From contig NZ_CP009889.1 in the NCBI RefSeq assembly GCF_000788395.1, positions 62,001-126,000 on the forward strand: a stretch of DNA of 64,000 nt. Reading direction: 5' to 3'. Every line of letters starts with the position of its first letter. Positions within the stretch are counted from its first letter, which is position 1. The notes beneath the pieces were generated by a model that saw nothing but the letters and a program-made list of their open reading frames with translations, ran no database searches and was not told where the DNA came from. A program made the position numbers and the translations under genes. Below are positions 25,455 to 33,815 of this stretch, piece after piece. The DNA comes from Pseudoalteromonas piratica (GTDB taxonomy: Bacteria; Pseudomonadota; Gammaproteobacteria; Enterobacterales; Alteromonadaceae).

Positions 25455-27599
25455 TTATTGTGAGTTACTTACCACCACATATTCTGGTAATTCGGTTGCA
25501 TCTGGTTGTTCATGTATCATAAAACTTTGATAACTCAGGTTATTAAAAAAGAGTGCCGTGGAGTCATTTTCAGGCTCTATAAACAACATATCAGTGCGAT
25601 TATTGTGAAGCTGCATATTGTTGATCTCCCAGCGACTATTTACCGGTAGTGCTGTTCCCATACCGAAACCTGTTATTTCGACGTTCTCAATACGTCCTGG
25701 ACCATGGGTTGAATCATTTGAAATATCTAGGCCCACACCTGATTTCGCCGTTCCCTCATTGAAACTAAATTCGCTCGCTTCTTTCCCAACACCATAAATA
25801 TTTGCATCAAACAGGCTCAATCGTTCGTTGTAATTAAGTAACACACCGTCACGACTTCCCCATACAGTAAGGTCATTCACACTAGGTGTTAATGTATCGA
25901 TATACGCTTGCGGCGGTGAATGATGAAAGTCACTTTGTTCATCGCGGCCAAGATAATTTTTTGCATGAATATAGCGAATTCTAAATCCGATGGTTGCACC
26001 ATAAGACTCATTACCTCGACTTTCAGCCATTGGTGCCCACCAAACCGGAACCGATTCTCTGTTTGGAATTAAGTGGCCATTCGCTAGTTGAGATACCGGA
26101 ATTGAAACGCGAGTTGCAATATCAGCAGCTGGATTAATAATGCCATCACTCCAATAAATAAAGCCATGAGCAGATGCACCCGCGGAGACATTGTTAATTA
26201 GTCTCACTCGTGGACCTGTTAACCAAAAGCCATCACCATCATGGCCATAGTCCATTCTGGCAGCTCGCAGATCAGGGTCAATGGCATTTTGATCATCCAA
26301 AGTAAATGATGAATTAACACTGCGGATAGCAATATTTCCTTCCAAGCTACCAATTTCGTCGCCAGCTTCAGTATAAAATCCAGCGCCTTGTAGGTCATAA
26401 GCGACATTATCAATAAAGTTAACGTGTGAAGAGTGATTTACAAATCCCCAACCTGGCCCTTTAAATACTACGGACCCTTTAACTAGCGCTGCCATGCTTT
26501 CTGCGTGCGTGCCAATTTGATGAAAGTGAACGGCATAGCGACCTCGCACATTTGAACCGCCTAGCGCTATGACTGTTGCTGATGCAGGCGCATCATCTCC
26601 GTTGCTTTCTGGATCATCGAACACAAATTCAACGTCATCGAGTGGGCGAGTTTTATCTGTACGGCCAAGCTCGGTAAATTGAGCAAAATTTATATCAACC
26701 TGTGAGCTCATAAACATAATATGGCCACGATGCGCTATTTCGGTATTTTCTGAACGAAATTCAACGTTTCTTGTAACATTGGCGACATACACGTTTAGTT
26801 CAGGTGTTGGTGCGGTATGATCGTAGGCTAATGGTTGGTCGAGATACACCTGATCACCATTAACCTCACTAATTACTCTTATTTCATCGCTCGCGGGATC
26901 AAACATACGAGTGCCTGTAATAACTAATTGGTCGCCAACTTCCCAACCTGATGGGGTTGTGCGAAGGTTTATGGTTTGAGCACCTTGCTCGGCTTGTGGT
27001 GATATGATTGCCCTATGAGTTTTTTCTGCCCCGTAAATCGTTGTTGTTCCAGCTAAAATAGCACCTCGACTAAGCAATGATGAATCATTAACGGGACCTT
27101 CATCGATAAAAATAACTTCTGCTTTCGTTGATGCTTCAATGGGAGTATCTGCTGTGCCAATTTGCAGTGTACCGCTACACGAGCTGTAAAGGGTATCTAC
27201 TAGCAGGCGCGTATCTTGATTGGGCGAAAAGGTAAGTGTGCCATCTATACGAACCAGTGATAGTCGTGTATCTAATTGTTGTGTAAGTGAAACGGTCAGT
27301 CCTTCAGGGATAACAACAATGGCATCCTGTTCAGGAACGTTGCCGCCCCAGGTTGCTGTATCAGACCAATCTCCGGAATCTGTAGCCGTATGAGTTGCAA
27401 GAGAGTGACTTGCAAACTCAGGCGCAGCAGCGCAATGCCCTGCAGAATGATCTATATCAACCTGACTTTGCTCTGTAGCTGTGCTGGTAGTTGGTATTTC
27501 AACTGCATCTGGTGCGGCTGAGCCGCCACATGCAGTAATACTTAGCATTATAAATAAACTTAAAAATGGGCTTAACCTAGGTATCTTTGAACTATGCAT
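25455..27599 (-). CDS. G8-domain right-handed beta-helix lipoprotein
   Basis: The 714-aa protein begins with a lipoprotein signal peptide whose lipobox ends ITAC at Cys24, so it is probably anchored in the outer membrane. Residues about 75-175 form a G8 domain (SGDWSDTATWGGNVP, IDGTLTF, GTLQIGT), named for its conserved glycines and known from CEMIP/hyaluronan-binding proteins. The remainder has the imperfect repeats of a parallel beta-helix (VRGRYAVHFHQIGTH, VFKGPGWGFVNHSSHVNFIDNVAYD, EGNIAIRSV). A role in binding or cutting extracellular polysaccharide is plausible but not shown. Confidence 0.8.
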   Translation of the reverse strand: MHSSKIPRLSPFLSLFIMLSITACGGSAAPDAVEIPTTSTATEQSQVDIDHSAGHCAAAPEFASHSLATHTATDSGDWSDTATWGGNVPEQDAIVVIPEGLTVSLTQQLDTRLSLVRIDGTLTFSPNQDTRLLVDTLYSSCSGTLQIGTADTPIEASTKAEVIFIDEGPVNDSSLLSRGAILAGTTTIYGAEKTHRAIISPQAEQGAQTINLRTTPSGWEVGDQLVITGTRMFDPASDEIRVISEVNGDQVYLDQPLAYDHTAPTPELNVYVANVTRNVEFRSENTEIAHRGHIMFMSSQVDINFAQFTELGRTDKTRPLDDVEFVFDDPESNGDDAPASATVIALGGSNVRGRYAVHFHQIGTHAESMAALVKGSVVFKGPGWGFVNHSSHVNFIDNVAYDLQGAGFYTEAGDEIGSLEGNIAIRSVNSSFTLDDQNAIDPDLRAARMDYGHDGDGFWLTGPRVRLINNVSAGASAHGFIYWSDGIINPAADIATRVSIPVSQLANGHLIPNRESVPVWWAPMAESRGNESYGATIGFRIRYIHAKNYLGRDEQSDFHHSPPQAYIDTLTPSVNDLTVWGSRDGVLLNYNERLSLFDANIYGVGKEASEFSFNEGTAKSGVGLDISNDSTHGPGRIENVEITGFGMGTALPVNSRWEINNMQLHNNRTDMLFIEPENDSTALFFNNLSYQSFMIHEQPDATELPEYVVVSNSQ

Positions 27600-27720
27600 A
27601 AATACGCTCCTTTCTTGAGTATTTGATTATTGTTATGGTGACAAAAACGACTGGTTAACTGTTTTCAAAATAAGTATATGCGATGACAAAGAGAGAGAAG
27701 CTTACAGTTTATGCTGCTTA

Positions 27721-27740
27721 ACCATACAAAACTGTATGGT
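27721..27740. promoter_or_regulatory. Perfect 20-bp operator-like palindrome
   Basis: Eight-base arms ACCATACA/TGTATGGT surround AAAC, about 120 bp upstream of the G8 lipoprotein start. The binding protein is unknown. Confidence 0.5.
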
Positions 27741-27962
27741 ATTGTTATACCTGAAATACTGTTTTAATGATGAGCGTATACACAGCTAGATAAGTGTGAA
27801 GTTAAAGTAAAAGAATGCCGCGGATCTTTGATAATCAGTATCCCATTTTCAACACAGGGGAATATTTTTTTAATCAATAGATGATTGGATTTTATGGCAA
27901 TTACTAGGTCTAATTTAGATTAAACCTAGCAATTTTGATGGGTGTTTTATTAATTAAAACTG

Positions 27963-28035
27963 GAGCGTGTTGACCTTTTCTGCCGATTTCTACAGCAGCT
28001 TGTTTGGTATTTAGACCACAAAGATCAACACGCTC
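27963..28035. mobile_element. 73-bp MITE-like element (internally deleted)
   Basis: The 16-bp ends GAGCGTGTTGACCTTT and AAAGATCAACACGCTC are inverted repeats with one mismatch. The left interior (CAGCAG at the same 14-bp offset) matches the 263-bp element at 40352-40614. It lies 15 bp past the stop of the repeat lipoprotein gene and may serve as its transcript end. Confidence 0.65.
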
Positions 28036-28049
28036 TAATTGAAGTGAAA

Positions 28050-28811
28050 TTAGTTAATCTTTACCTCACCTTTTACATTATCAATATTTACGTCACCTGA
28101 GCCATCATCTTCAACAATTAGTCCACCAGCGCCATTCACTTTAATATCACCCGAACCGTCATCTAATCTCACAGTACCAGTCACATTTTTAACCACAACA
28201 TCACCTGAACCATCGTCAATTGTGACTGCTCCTTGGGTATTTTCTACTGTGGTATCGCCTGAGCTATCTTCAATTTCAACATCACCTTGAATATTAGTTA
28301 CGTAGATTGAACCCGAACTGTCGTCAACATACACAGATTTACCACCATCAATTGTTAAGTCGCCAGAGCTGTCATCCACTTTGATAGTGTTTTTTAAACC
28401 TGAAATAGCAATATCACCAGAGCTGTCATCGAGAGTTAATGCAAGTTCACTCGGCATACTAATTACCAAGTCAATGCTGTGGCCTTGGTTAATGTGAATA
28501 TGAAAACCGTCTTGAATATCGTGCACAGCAATTAGTTTTGCTGTATCACCCTGCTGCGTTAATGACAGCTCATAATTTAAATCATCACTGGTATAAATAT
28601 CTGCTTTTACAACTATTTTGCTACTGGTATTTGAACCAACAATTTTTAGCGAGCCAGCGCCTGTTTCCGCGACTAGTTTAGATAACTGGCTAGCATCTAA
28701 TTCCAGTTCACGCTCGATATGTGTGTCTGCGGTACTCGAACTGCCACCAATATGTACTACGCAGCCTGAAAGTAGTGTTGCCATTGCTATTGCTGAAAGT
28801 GTTTTGTACAT
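28050..28811 (-). CDS. Repeat-rich lipoprotein, DUF4097-like
   Basis: The 253-aa protein has a lipobox LSGC at Cys17. After a beta-rich N-terminal part, residues from about 120 onward hold seven tandem units of 17-20 residues built on D-D/G-S-S/G-S-G-D followed by hydrophobic-alternating strands. This is the pattern of a small right-handed beta-helix of the DUF4097 type. Such proteins are periplasmic or surface adhesin-like; no enzyme motif is seen. The repeats are similar at the DNA level as well, so copy number may vary between strains. Confidence 0.8.
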   Translation of the reverse strand: MYKTLSAIAMATLLSGCVVHIGGSSSTADTHIERELELDASQLSKLVAETGAGSLKIVGSNTSSKIVVKADIYTSDDLNYELSLTQQGDTAKLIAVHDIQDGFHIHINQGHSIDLVISMPSELALTLDDSSGDIAISGLKNTIKVDDSSGDLTIDGGKSVYVDDSSGSIYVTNIQGDVEIEDSSGDTTVENTQGAVTIDDGSGDVVVKNVTGTVRLDDGSGDIKVNGAGGLIVEDDGSGDVNIDNVKGEVKIN

Positions 28812-29227
28812 ATTATTCCCTTTTTCCTTAGCGTTATGTTTACGTTAAATTTTTCCGATGAAACTATTAATTCATCAATGTTTTTAGTTATGTAATGGCA
28901 TTATTTGCAATCAGTGAGCCAATTATTAACTAATTGAAAAATATACATTTATTTTTTAATTAATTAATGGTGAATAATCGATAGACTAAAAGTTAGTTAT
29001 TTATGCCAAAGCGTGTAAGGTAAATTGACCAACTTTGTGCTCATTTAGACGGTTGATCGCTAGTTGTTTATATTTGGCTACGCATACGCTTTTTTTTAAC
29101 TGATGGACTCATACCTTTTGTATTGAATGTTTTTTAAAACTGTCATTTATCTTTCATCTTTGTTGGCTAATTTTATTGCCCGTAATAATTCACAACTACT
29201 GTGTATGAAAAGCGAGAGAAAACTGTT
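28812..29227. other. Gene-free region between divergent genes
   Basis: This AT-rich stretch must hold promoters for the minus-strand lipoprotein and plus-strand maoP. No strong palindrome, RNA or small gene was recognised. Confidence 0.5.
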
Positions 29228-29566
29228 ATGACAAATGCAATCCGTGCTGGTCGTCGAAAGTTTTATGATGATGAACATTTTTCAGGTGGTATAGAGCGTT
29301 CAGGCTTTTTTACTATTTCTGAAGCCGATTTCTTAGTGGAATATGGTGATACATTAAATGGCTTAAGTTCAGGAAGTATGCAACCTGAAACCTTAGTTGA
29401 GTCGGAGTTTGTTGCTTGCATGCAATCAGGAATAATGTCCAACAGTTACGAGGTAAAGCTATGGCGCAAATATTTAAAAGCCATCCATAGTGTTACTCAT
29501 CGCGCAAGTGCCAGTAGTTCTCGCACAGAACAAAAGTATTCATTAGAGAGTTATGATGAAGCATAG
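29228..29566 (+). CDS. maoP: DUF413 protein, MaoP (YifE) family
   Basis: The 112-aa product from the ATG at 29228 (a GAGAGAA sequence lies upstream; the frame extends nine codons further) matches the DUF413 core of E. coli MaoP. Landmarks are KFYDDEHFSGGIERSGFFTISEADFLVEYGDTLNGL, then VESEFVACMQSG and VKLWRKYLKAI. MaoP works with the maoS site in organising the Ori macrodomain of E. coli. Here it lies about 13 kb from the chromosome II origin. Whether it acts there is unknown. A small basic protein gene overlaps its end. Confidence 0.82.
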   Translation: MTNAIRAGRRKFYDDEHFSGGIERSGFFTISEADFLVEYGDTLNGLSSGSMQPETLVESEFVACMQSGIMSNSYEVKLWRKYLKAIHSVTHRASASSSRTEQKYSLESYDEA

Positions 29567-29699
29567 TTTACAACAAGATAGTTATCTGGAAAAAAGTAAA
29601 ACCGGTAAAAAGGCAAAGCGTGAAAAGCCTAAAAGTAAGTTTGAAGGCAAAAATAAGCGCAAAAAATTTGATGACTATGATTGGGATGAACGCGATTAA
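29556..29699 (+). CDS. Small lysine-rich protein (47 aa)
   Basis: A short frame (ATG at 29556, or 29553) overlaps the maoP stop by about 11 bases and is preceded by AGAGAG. It encodes MKHSLQQDSYLEKSKTGKKA and on to an acidic tail DDYDWDERD: a basic middle and an acidic C-terminus, likely disordered. Translational coupling to maoP suggests a real gene product, perhaps nucleic-acid or ribosome associated, but no family is recognised. Confidence 0.6.
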   Translation: MKHSLQQDSYLEKSKTGKKAKREKPKSKFEGKNKRKKFDDYDWDERD

Positions 29700-29851
29700 C
29701 TAACGTATTAATCGATACCAGTGGGCAGTAACGCATTCTGTACTGCCCGATAACTTGTTTTAGGTTCAACTTATTGCTGAGCTGGTAAATTCTGGTTTAG
29801 TACAGCAAGCCTGTTTAGTTTGATAACTCACCCTAGTTACTATCGCACTAA

Positions 29852-30253
29852 TTATGCTATTTCAATCAGTAAAATAACCCACATTGACAGCACTGAAATC
29901 ACAGCTCCCCAAAACGTTAACATTCGGTGAAGTACATTATTATATGTTAGGTGAACAATCGCTTGGGCAACTCTAAATCCAACAAATACCCAAGCAAGTA
30001 GTAAGGCTAATTCATTATTAGTTTTGAGTATGACAAAGAGCGTAGAAACAACATAAAATAACACCGGCACCTCAAACATATTGTTAAAGCAACGTGTTGA
30101 TTTAGTTAATTGTTCAGGTACTTCTTGCCCACCCATGGTTCGGTAGTATTTAATTTTTACACTGCCGTTTTTAACGCTTTTTACACGGGTAACCACCGCG
30201 ACAATCCCAACAATAAACGTTAACACTACCATGGCAAACATTGCATAGATCAT
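29852..30253 (-). CDS. MAPEG family membrane protein
   Basis: This 133-aa protein has four hydrophobic helices. It carries the MAPEG pattern: RCFNNMFEVPVLFYVVSTLF in the second helix and ALLLAWVFVGFRVAQAIVHLTYNNVLHRMLTFW, the glutathione-binding-like segment. The eukaryotic relatives handle eicosanoids and glutathione; the bacterial role is largely unknown. It is a single gene. Confidence 0.88.
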   Translation of the reverse strand: MIYAMFAMVVLTFIVGIVAVVTRVKSVKNGSVKIKYYRTMGGQEVPEQLTKSTRCFNNMFEVPVLFYVVSTLFVILKTNNELALLLAWVFVGFRVAQAIVHLTYNNVLHRMLTFWGAVISVLSMWVILLIEIA

Positions 30254-30568
30254 ACTGAGCCTTTTATTTTTTTAATAATTTAATGCTGATCTAATAGATC
30301 ATTTATCTTGCTTAATGTGTTTTAACATAAGGCGCTTAGGTAAATACATGCTTTTTTTATTTTAAATAAAGAGCTACAAATTTTAGTCGTCTGAATAATT
30401 GGTTAGCTATAAATCTTAGAATGATAGTTTAATGATTATATAGCTGACGTTTTGCGTATTCGTTTCGTGAAATAACGCCGATGTGTGTATTTCAATTATC
30501 TGATAGCTTAATCATTTCGTCATACTTCTTTCATACACTGCGCTAAAACATCGGATTTCTTATTGTTT
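30254..30568. other. Gene-free promoter region
   Basis: The region separates divergent MAPEG and capsule-type genes. It is AT-rich and probably holds both promoters. No repeat or RNA stood out. Confidence 0.5.
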
Positions 30569-31729
30569 ATGCGTATTTTATTTATTTCTCGCAATAGCAG
30601 CCATGCGAAATATTATCGAACCTTAGTATCTAACTTAAATCTTGATGCACAGCTTCATGTTACTGGTTTACCAAGGTGGGGTGCGATAAAGCAATTGGGC
30701 CAATTGTCACAATTTAAGCATAATGAAATACTTGAAAATCATTTACTGAGAAAAAAAGCACGTCATCCAAAACTCTTCGCTTCTAACTTTGTATGTAATG
30801 TATTTAAAGCATATTTAGCGGTATTTGAGTCGCTGCGATTTTTAAAATTCATTGATCTCTTAAAAGCTGAACAACCGGATAAAGTGGTGGTTTGGAATGG
30901 TAAAAAGCTGCCAAATCAAACCGTGGTTTCAGCTGCCGAATGTTTGTCTATTCCGGTAATGTTCTTTGAAAATGGCTTAGTACCCAACACAACATGTTTA
31001 GACCCCAAAGGGGTTAATTATCTATCTAGTTTGCCAAGAACTCCTGACTTTTATATGCAGCGCGAATTAACGGGGGCGAGCTTAGCGGCTATCGAACAAG
31101 CTAAAAGTCATAAAAATCGCGTAGCCGATACACCCACAGAAAGCCTGCCTGAAAATTATATTTTTGTGCCCTTTCAAGTGCCTAACGATACTCAAGTGGT
31201 TGTTCACTCGCCCTGGATAAAGAGTATGGAAATGCTTTTTGAAGAGGTGATGAAAGCAGTTGATGCTTTGCAAAACCCGAATCTAAAAGTGGTATTTAAA
31301 GAGCACCCTAATTGGCCGCATAAGTTTACCCAGTTACATCAAGCGCACCCTAAAGCGGTATTTGCGAATAGTGTGAAAGCGAGCGACTTAATTAAAAATG
31401 CACAAGCAACGATTACCATTAATTCGACTGTTGGTCTCGAAACTCTACAGCTTGGCGGTAAGCTTATTACCTTAGGCAATGCGTGTTATGCACTGCCAGA
31501 AATGGTGTTGTCAGCAAGCTCGCCTGTCGAATTAAAGGAACAAATAGAAAAAATAGCTGCTTGGCAGCCAAACACAGTCTTAATTGAACGTTTTCTGGAT
31601 TATGTAAACGGGGTTTACGCCATACCACAAGCGTGGCGTCGGGTTGACCAGCGCCATATTGAGTCGGTTGAAAAAAGGTTGTTAGAGCAAGATGAGTTTT
31701 CAGTAGAACTAAATCATCAAACAGCTTAA
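30569..31729 (+). CDS. Capsule polysaccharide biosynthesis-type protein (KpsS/KpsC-like)
   Basis: A 386-aa cytoplasmic protein with the layout of the capsule synthesis family: an N-terminal Rossmann-like MRILFISRNSSHAKYYRTL, a central KVVVWNGKKLPNQT segment, and a C-terminal GT-B-like half with VVFKEHPNWPHKF and ATITINSTVGLETLQLGGKLITLGNA. The HP motif and N-S-T-V-G-L-E motif are typical of Kdo transferases KpsC/KpsS. It is isolated from any capsule operon, so its glycan target is unknown. ATG at 30569 is preferred to the TTG two codons earlier. Confidence 0.8.
   Translation: MRILFISRNSSHAKYYRTLVSNLNLDAQLHVTGLPRWGAIKQLGQLSQFKHNEILENHLLRKKARHPKLFASNFVCNVFKAYLAVFESLRFLKFIDLLKAEQPDKVVVWNGKKLPNQTVVSAAECLSIPVMFFENGLVPNTTCLDPKGVNYLSSLPRTPDFYMQRELTGASLAAIEQAKSHKNRVADTPTESLPENYIFVPFQVPNDTQVVVHSPWIKSMEMLFEEVMKAVDALQNPNLKVVFKEHPNWPHKFTQLHQAHPKAVFANSVKASDLIKNAQATITINSTVGLETLQLGGKLITLGNACYALPEMVLSASSPVELKEQIEKIAAWQPNTVLIERFLDYVNGVYAIPQAWRRVDQRHIESVEKRLLEQDEFSVELNHQTA
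31604..31618 (-). other. Candidate parS site 4
   Basis: The plus strand reads GTAAACGGGGTTTAC, a perfect 6-bp inverted repeat around GGG. It lies inside the capsule-type coding region. Confidence 0.5.
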
Positions 31730-31776
31730 TTTAAATGTGAAGCATCGCAAAAGAAGTTGCTAAAGTGAAATATGAA

Positions 31777-31810
31777 TAAAATAAAAGGGCAAATAAATGC
31801 CCTTTTATTA
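31777..31810. terminator. Bidirectional terminator between convergent genes
   Basis: AATAAAAGGGC and GCCCTTTTATT form a symmetric stem with T tails on both strands. It lies between the capsule-type gene and the porin gene. Confidence 0.8.
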
Positions 31811-31814
31811 TTGT

Positions 31815-32951
31815 TTAGAAAACAAAGTCTATGCCCATACTAATTGTTCTGGAATCACCATGATAGGCCCAGCCAGTTGGTTCATGTCCTTGATCGACAA
31901 AGGTGTCGTACTGGATTTTAAACGCAACGTTAGAATAGAAGTCATACCTTAAACCATAGCTCAACATATAATGTTCTTCTAAATCCTCTGTAGGGACATT
32001 TGCCCGTTCATGATCGGCTTTTGAATAGGATATATAAGGTTGAAATTCATCAATGTTATAAACGACAGAGATTAAGTAAGTTGGGAACTCTGTTCCTACA
32101 GCATCATCGTATTCCACATAGTTCATATCAAAAAGAATGGTGAAATCACTTATATTCACTTGTCCGCCAAAGCCTATAAACTGCTGTGAGAATGGTGTGT
32201 ATGGACTGATGCTGCCATCTTGTTGAATGGTTTCTCTATCTCTGTCATTTTGGAAGTAAACAAAACGCAAATCAAAAAAATCACCCGACATATTCCAATT
32301 AAAACCAGCAATGTCTGTCCAGTACTCATTTACTGTCCGTGCATTACCACCATAGAGCTTATCGTAATACAGCATTTCGACATTATCGTCTGAATATTCG
32401 TTACCATAAAAAGCGGTTATGGTGTTTGAGTAGTCACCGAGCTCAAAGCTATACATGGCATGTGCACCATCAAATTGAGTGACTTGCCACCAATATAGGT
32501 TTGAAGGAGGACGCATCCAAGGATAGGCATACCCCACCTCAGCATATTCTGAGAAGTAGTACATCGGAATGTTGCGTCGTCCAGCCATAAAAGTCCAGTC
32601 TTCGTTAGCTTGATAAGTAACGTAATACCAATCAAACTCTGGATTAAAGTCATCCACGCCTTTTGCTACTAGCTGTGCCGTTACCGACAGCTTATTGTTA
32701 AATTTGTAGATACCTTGCACCGCTATAATTGATTCAGCTTTAAATGTGAGGTCATTTGTATACTGACCTACATCGTAAAAATCGGCGGTAAGAATCTCAT
32801 CTCGGGTTTGTCCAGGGTTCAGTGGATCATCCACTGTACCAAGGGTTTTACCTGCGATAATTGAACCATATCCACTTATATTTAGTTCTGCACTTGCTGA
32901 TTGTGAAAAGATAACCAGTAATGCCGACGCGACCAGTGAAAGCTTTTTCAT
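31815..32951 (-). CDS. Outer-membrane porin-like protein
   Basis: This protein of about 378 aa starts at an ATG preceded by GGAGAG; the frame runs five codons further to an ATG that overlaps the upstream stop. A signal peptide (LSLVASALLVIFSQSASA) is followed by LNISGYGSIIAGKTLG and many alternating aromatic strands, and the chain ends with the typical C-terminal phenylalanine (GIDFVF). This is a beta-barrel porin pattern. It is the second gene after a PstS-like small protein, with 11 bp between, so the pair may serve phosphate or phosphonate uptake; the substrate is inference. Confidence 0.82.
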   Translation of the reverse strand: MKKLSLVASALLVIFSQSASAELNISGYGSIIAGKTLGTVDDPLNPGQTRDEILTADFYDVGQYTNDLTFKAESIIAVQGIYKFNNKLSVTAQLVAKGVDDFNPEFDWYYVTYQANEDWTFMAGRRNIPMYYFSEYAEVGYAYPWMRPPSNLYWWQVTQFDGAHAMYSFELGDYSNTITAFYGNEYSDDNVEMLYYDKLYGGNARTVNEYWTDIAGFNWNMSGDFFDLRFVYFQNDRDRETIQQDGSISPYTPFSQQFIGFGGQVNISDFTILFDMNYVEYDDAVGTEFPTYLISVVYNIDEFQPYISYSKADHERANVPTEDLEEHYMLSYGLRYDFYSNVAFKIQYDTFVDQGHEPTGWAYHGDSRTISMGIDFVF

Positions 32952-32962
32952 ATTATCTCTCC

Positions 32963-33403
32963 TCAAAATGTAGCTACGACTTTTACATCGTCAGTTACAG
33001 CGCTTGCATCTAAATAGCCGATTGCATCTGGATTTGATGAGATGCTTGATATAACGGCGGCATTTGAGTCCATTTCCTGAGGGGGCGTTCCTTTACCTGT
33101 AAATAAAATCTTTGACCAATAAGCCTTTACTTGGCTGCTCGATTTACCCAAAACTTTTGAATTAAATTCTTCAGTAGCGGGATCACTGTAGTTAGCACTA
33201 ATTAAAATCGCGGAACGACCATTAGTATAACTTTTTGTTTTTCCTAAAAAGATTTTTTTGATTGTACCTTGATCAAAGGATGAATCATTGGTTGGATGAA
33301 CAACAACCGCAACATCAGCGATCGCATGAGACATATTCATTAATGCCATTGTGGATACTACACAAACAACTTTCCACGTTTTCTTTGGAGAAGGTAATAA
33401 CAT
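32963..33403 (-). CDS. Short PstS-like periplasmic phosphate-binding family protein
   Basis: The 146-aa protein has a signal peptide ending near residue 29. Its mature domain resembles one lobe of PstS-type binding proteins: AVVVHPTNDSSFDQGTIKKIFLGKTKSYTNG, FNSKVLGKSSSQVKAYWSKILFTGKG and the typical ISSNPDAIGYLD. Full PstS proteins are about twice as long. The start is supported by AAGGA six bases upstream. It heads an operon with the porin and is divergent from the DUF3450-TonB operon across a region with a PhoB-like box, consistent with phosphate control. Confidence 0.82.
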   Translation of the reverse strand: MLLPSPKKTWKVVCVVSTMALMNMSHAIADVAVVVHPTNDSSFDQGTIKKIFLGKTKSYTNGRSAILISANYSDPATEEFNSKVLGKSSSQVKAYWSKILFTGKGTPPQEMDSNAAVISSISSNPDAIGYLDASAVTDDVKVVATF

Positions 33404-33608
33404 AGTTAATCCTTATTATTGCTGCGCTAAGCGTTATACATAGTGCATAACGATATTGAAAAAGTAGTCCTGCTTGTGCCTATTATCAAGAAATACAGGC
33501 TAATTTTGAGTGAAATATGCCTGCTGAGACGTGCTTCTTTAGTATTTATGGCTTAGGTAGCTTTGCACCAGATTAATACAAAAAATCGATGAGAGATGTG
33601 TTTGAGCT

Positions 33609-33623
33609 GTAAATGGGGTTTAC
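33609..33623 (-). other. Candidate parS site 5
   Basis: The plus strand reads GTAAATGGGGTTTAC, fitting the consensus with all 13 invariant positions of the strict form. Confidence 0.5.
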
Positions 33624-33731
33624 GGATTTCCCTTTTCTCTAGCTGGAGTTTTTGGCTTTCCATGTTTTAGGTATTAGGATTTTCTTTTTAAATTCAACCG
33701 CTAGATGAATTTATTTAATGTTCAATGCCGC

Positions 33732-33775
33732 TTGTCACAAATTTGTTGCTTCTTTGTTGTTCATTTGTAATTCTT
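33732..33775 (+). promoter_or_regulatory. Four-repeat PhoB-like box
   Basis: TTGT begins at 33732, 33743, 33754 and 33765, exactly every 11 bp; the first unit is TTGTCACAAAT. PhoB boxes are tandem 11-bp units based on TGTCA followed by an A/T tail. The box lies about 40 bp upstream of the DUF3450 start, at the position of an activator site. Confidence 0.6.
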
Positions 33776-33815
33776 TTTTAAAAAGGGCAGGAAATAATTA
33801 CAACAAGGATAAGCA

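Larger units (their letters stand above)
27600..28049. other. Intergenic region with operator palindrome, hairpin and MITE relic
   Basis: Upstream of the G8 gene, ACCATACA-AAAC-TGTATGGT (27721-27740) is a perfect 8-bp inverted repeat typical of a dimeric repressor operator. CTAGGTCTAA and TTAAACCTAG (27904-27929) form a hairpin. A 73-bp terminal-inverted-repeat element fills 27963-28035. No gene was seen. Confidence 0.6.
33404..33815. other. Divergent control region with PhoB-like box and parS-like site
   Basis: This 412-bp gap between the PstS-like/porin operon and the DUF3450-TonB operon holds a parS-like palindrome (33609-33623) and four 11-bp direct repeats (33732-33775). Otherwise it is AT-rich with no gene. 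Confidence 0.6.

Noticed and set aside
33796..33812. ATTACAACAAGG resembles a Ter core
   Set aside because: It is the AAGGA ribosome-binding region of the DUF3450 gene and lacks the conserved outer bases of Ter.
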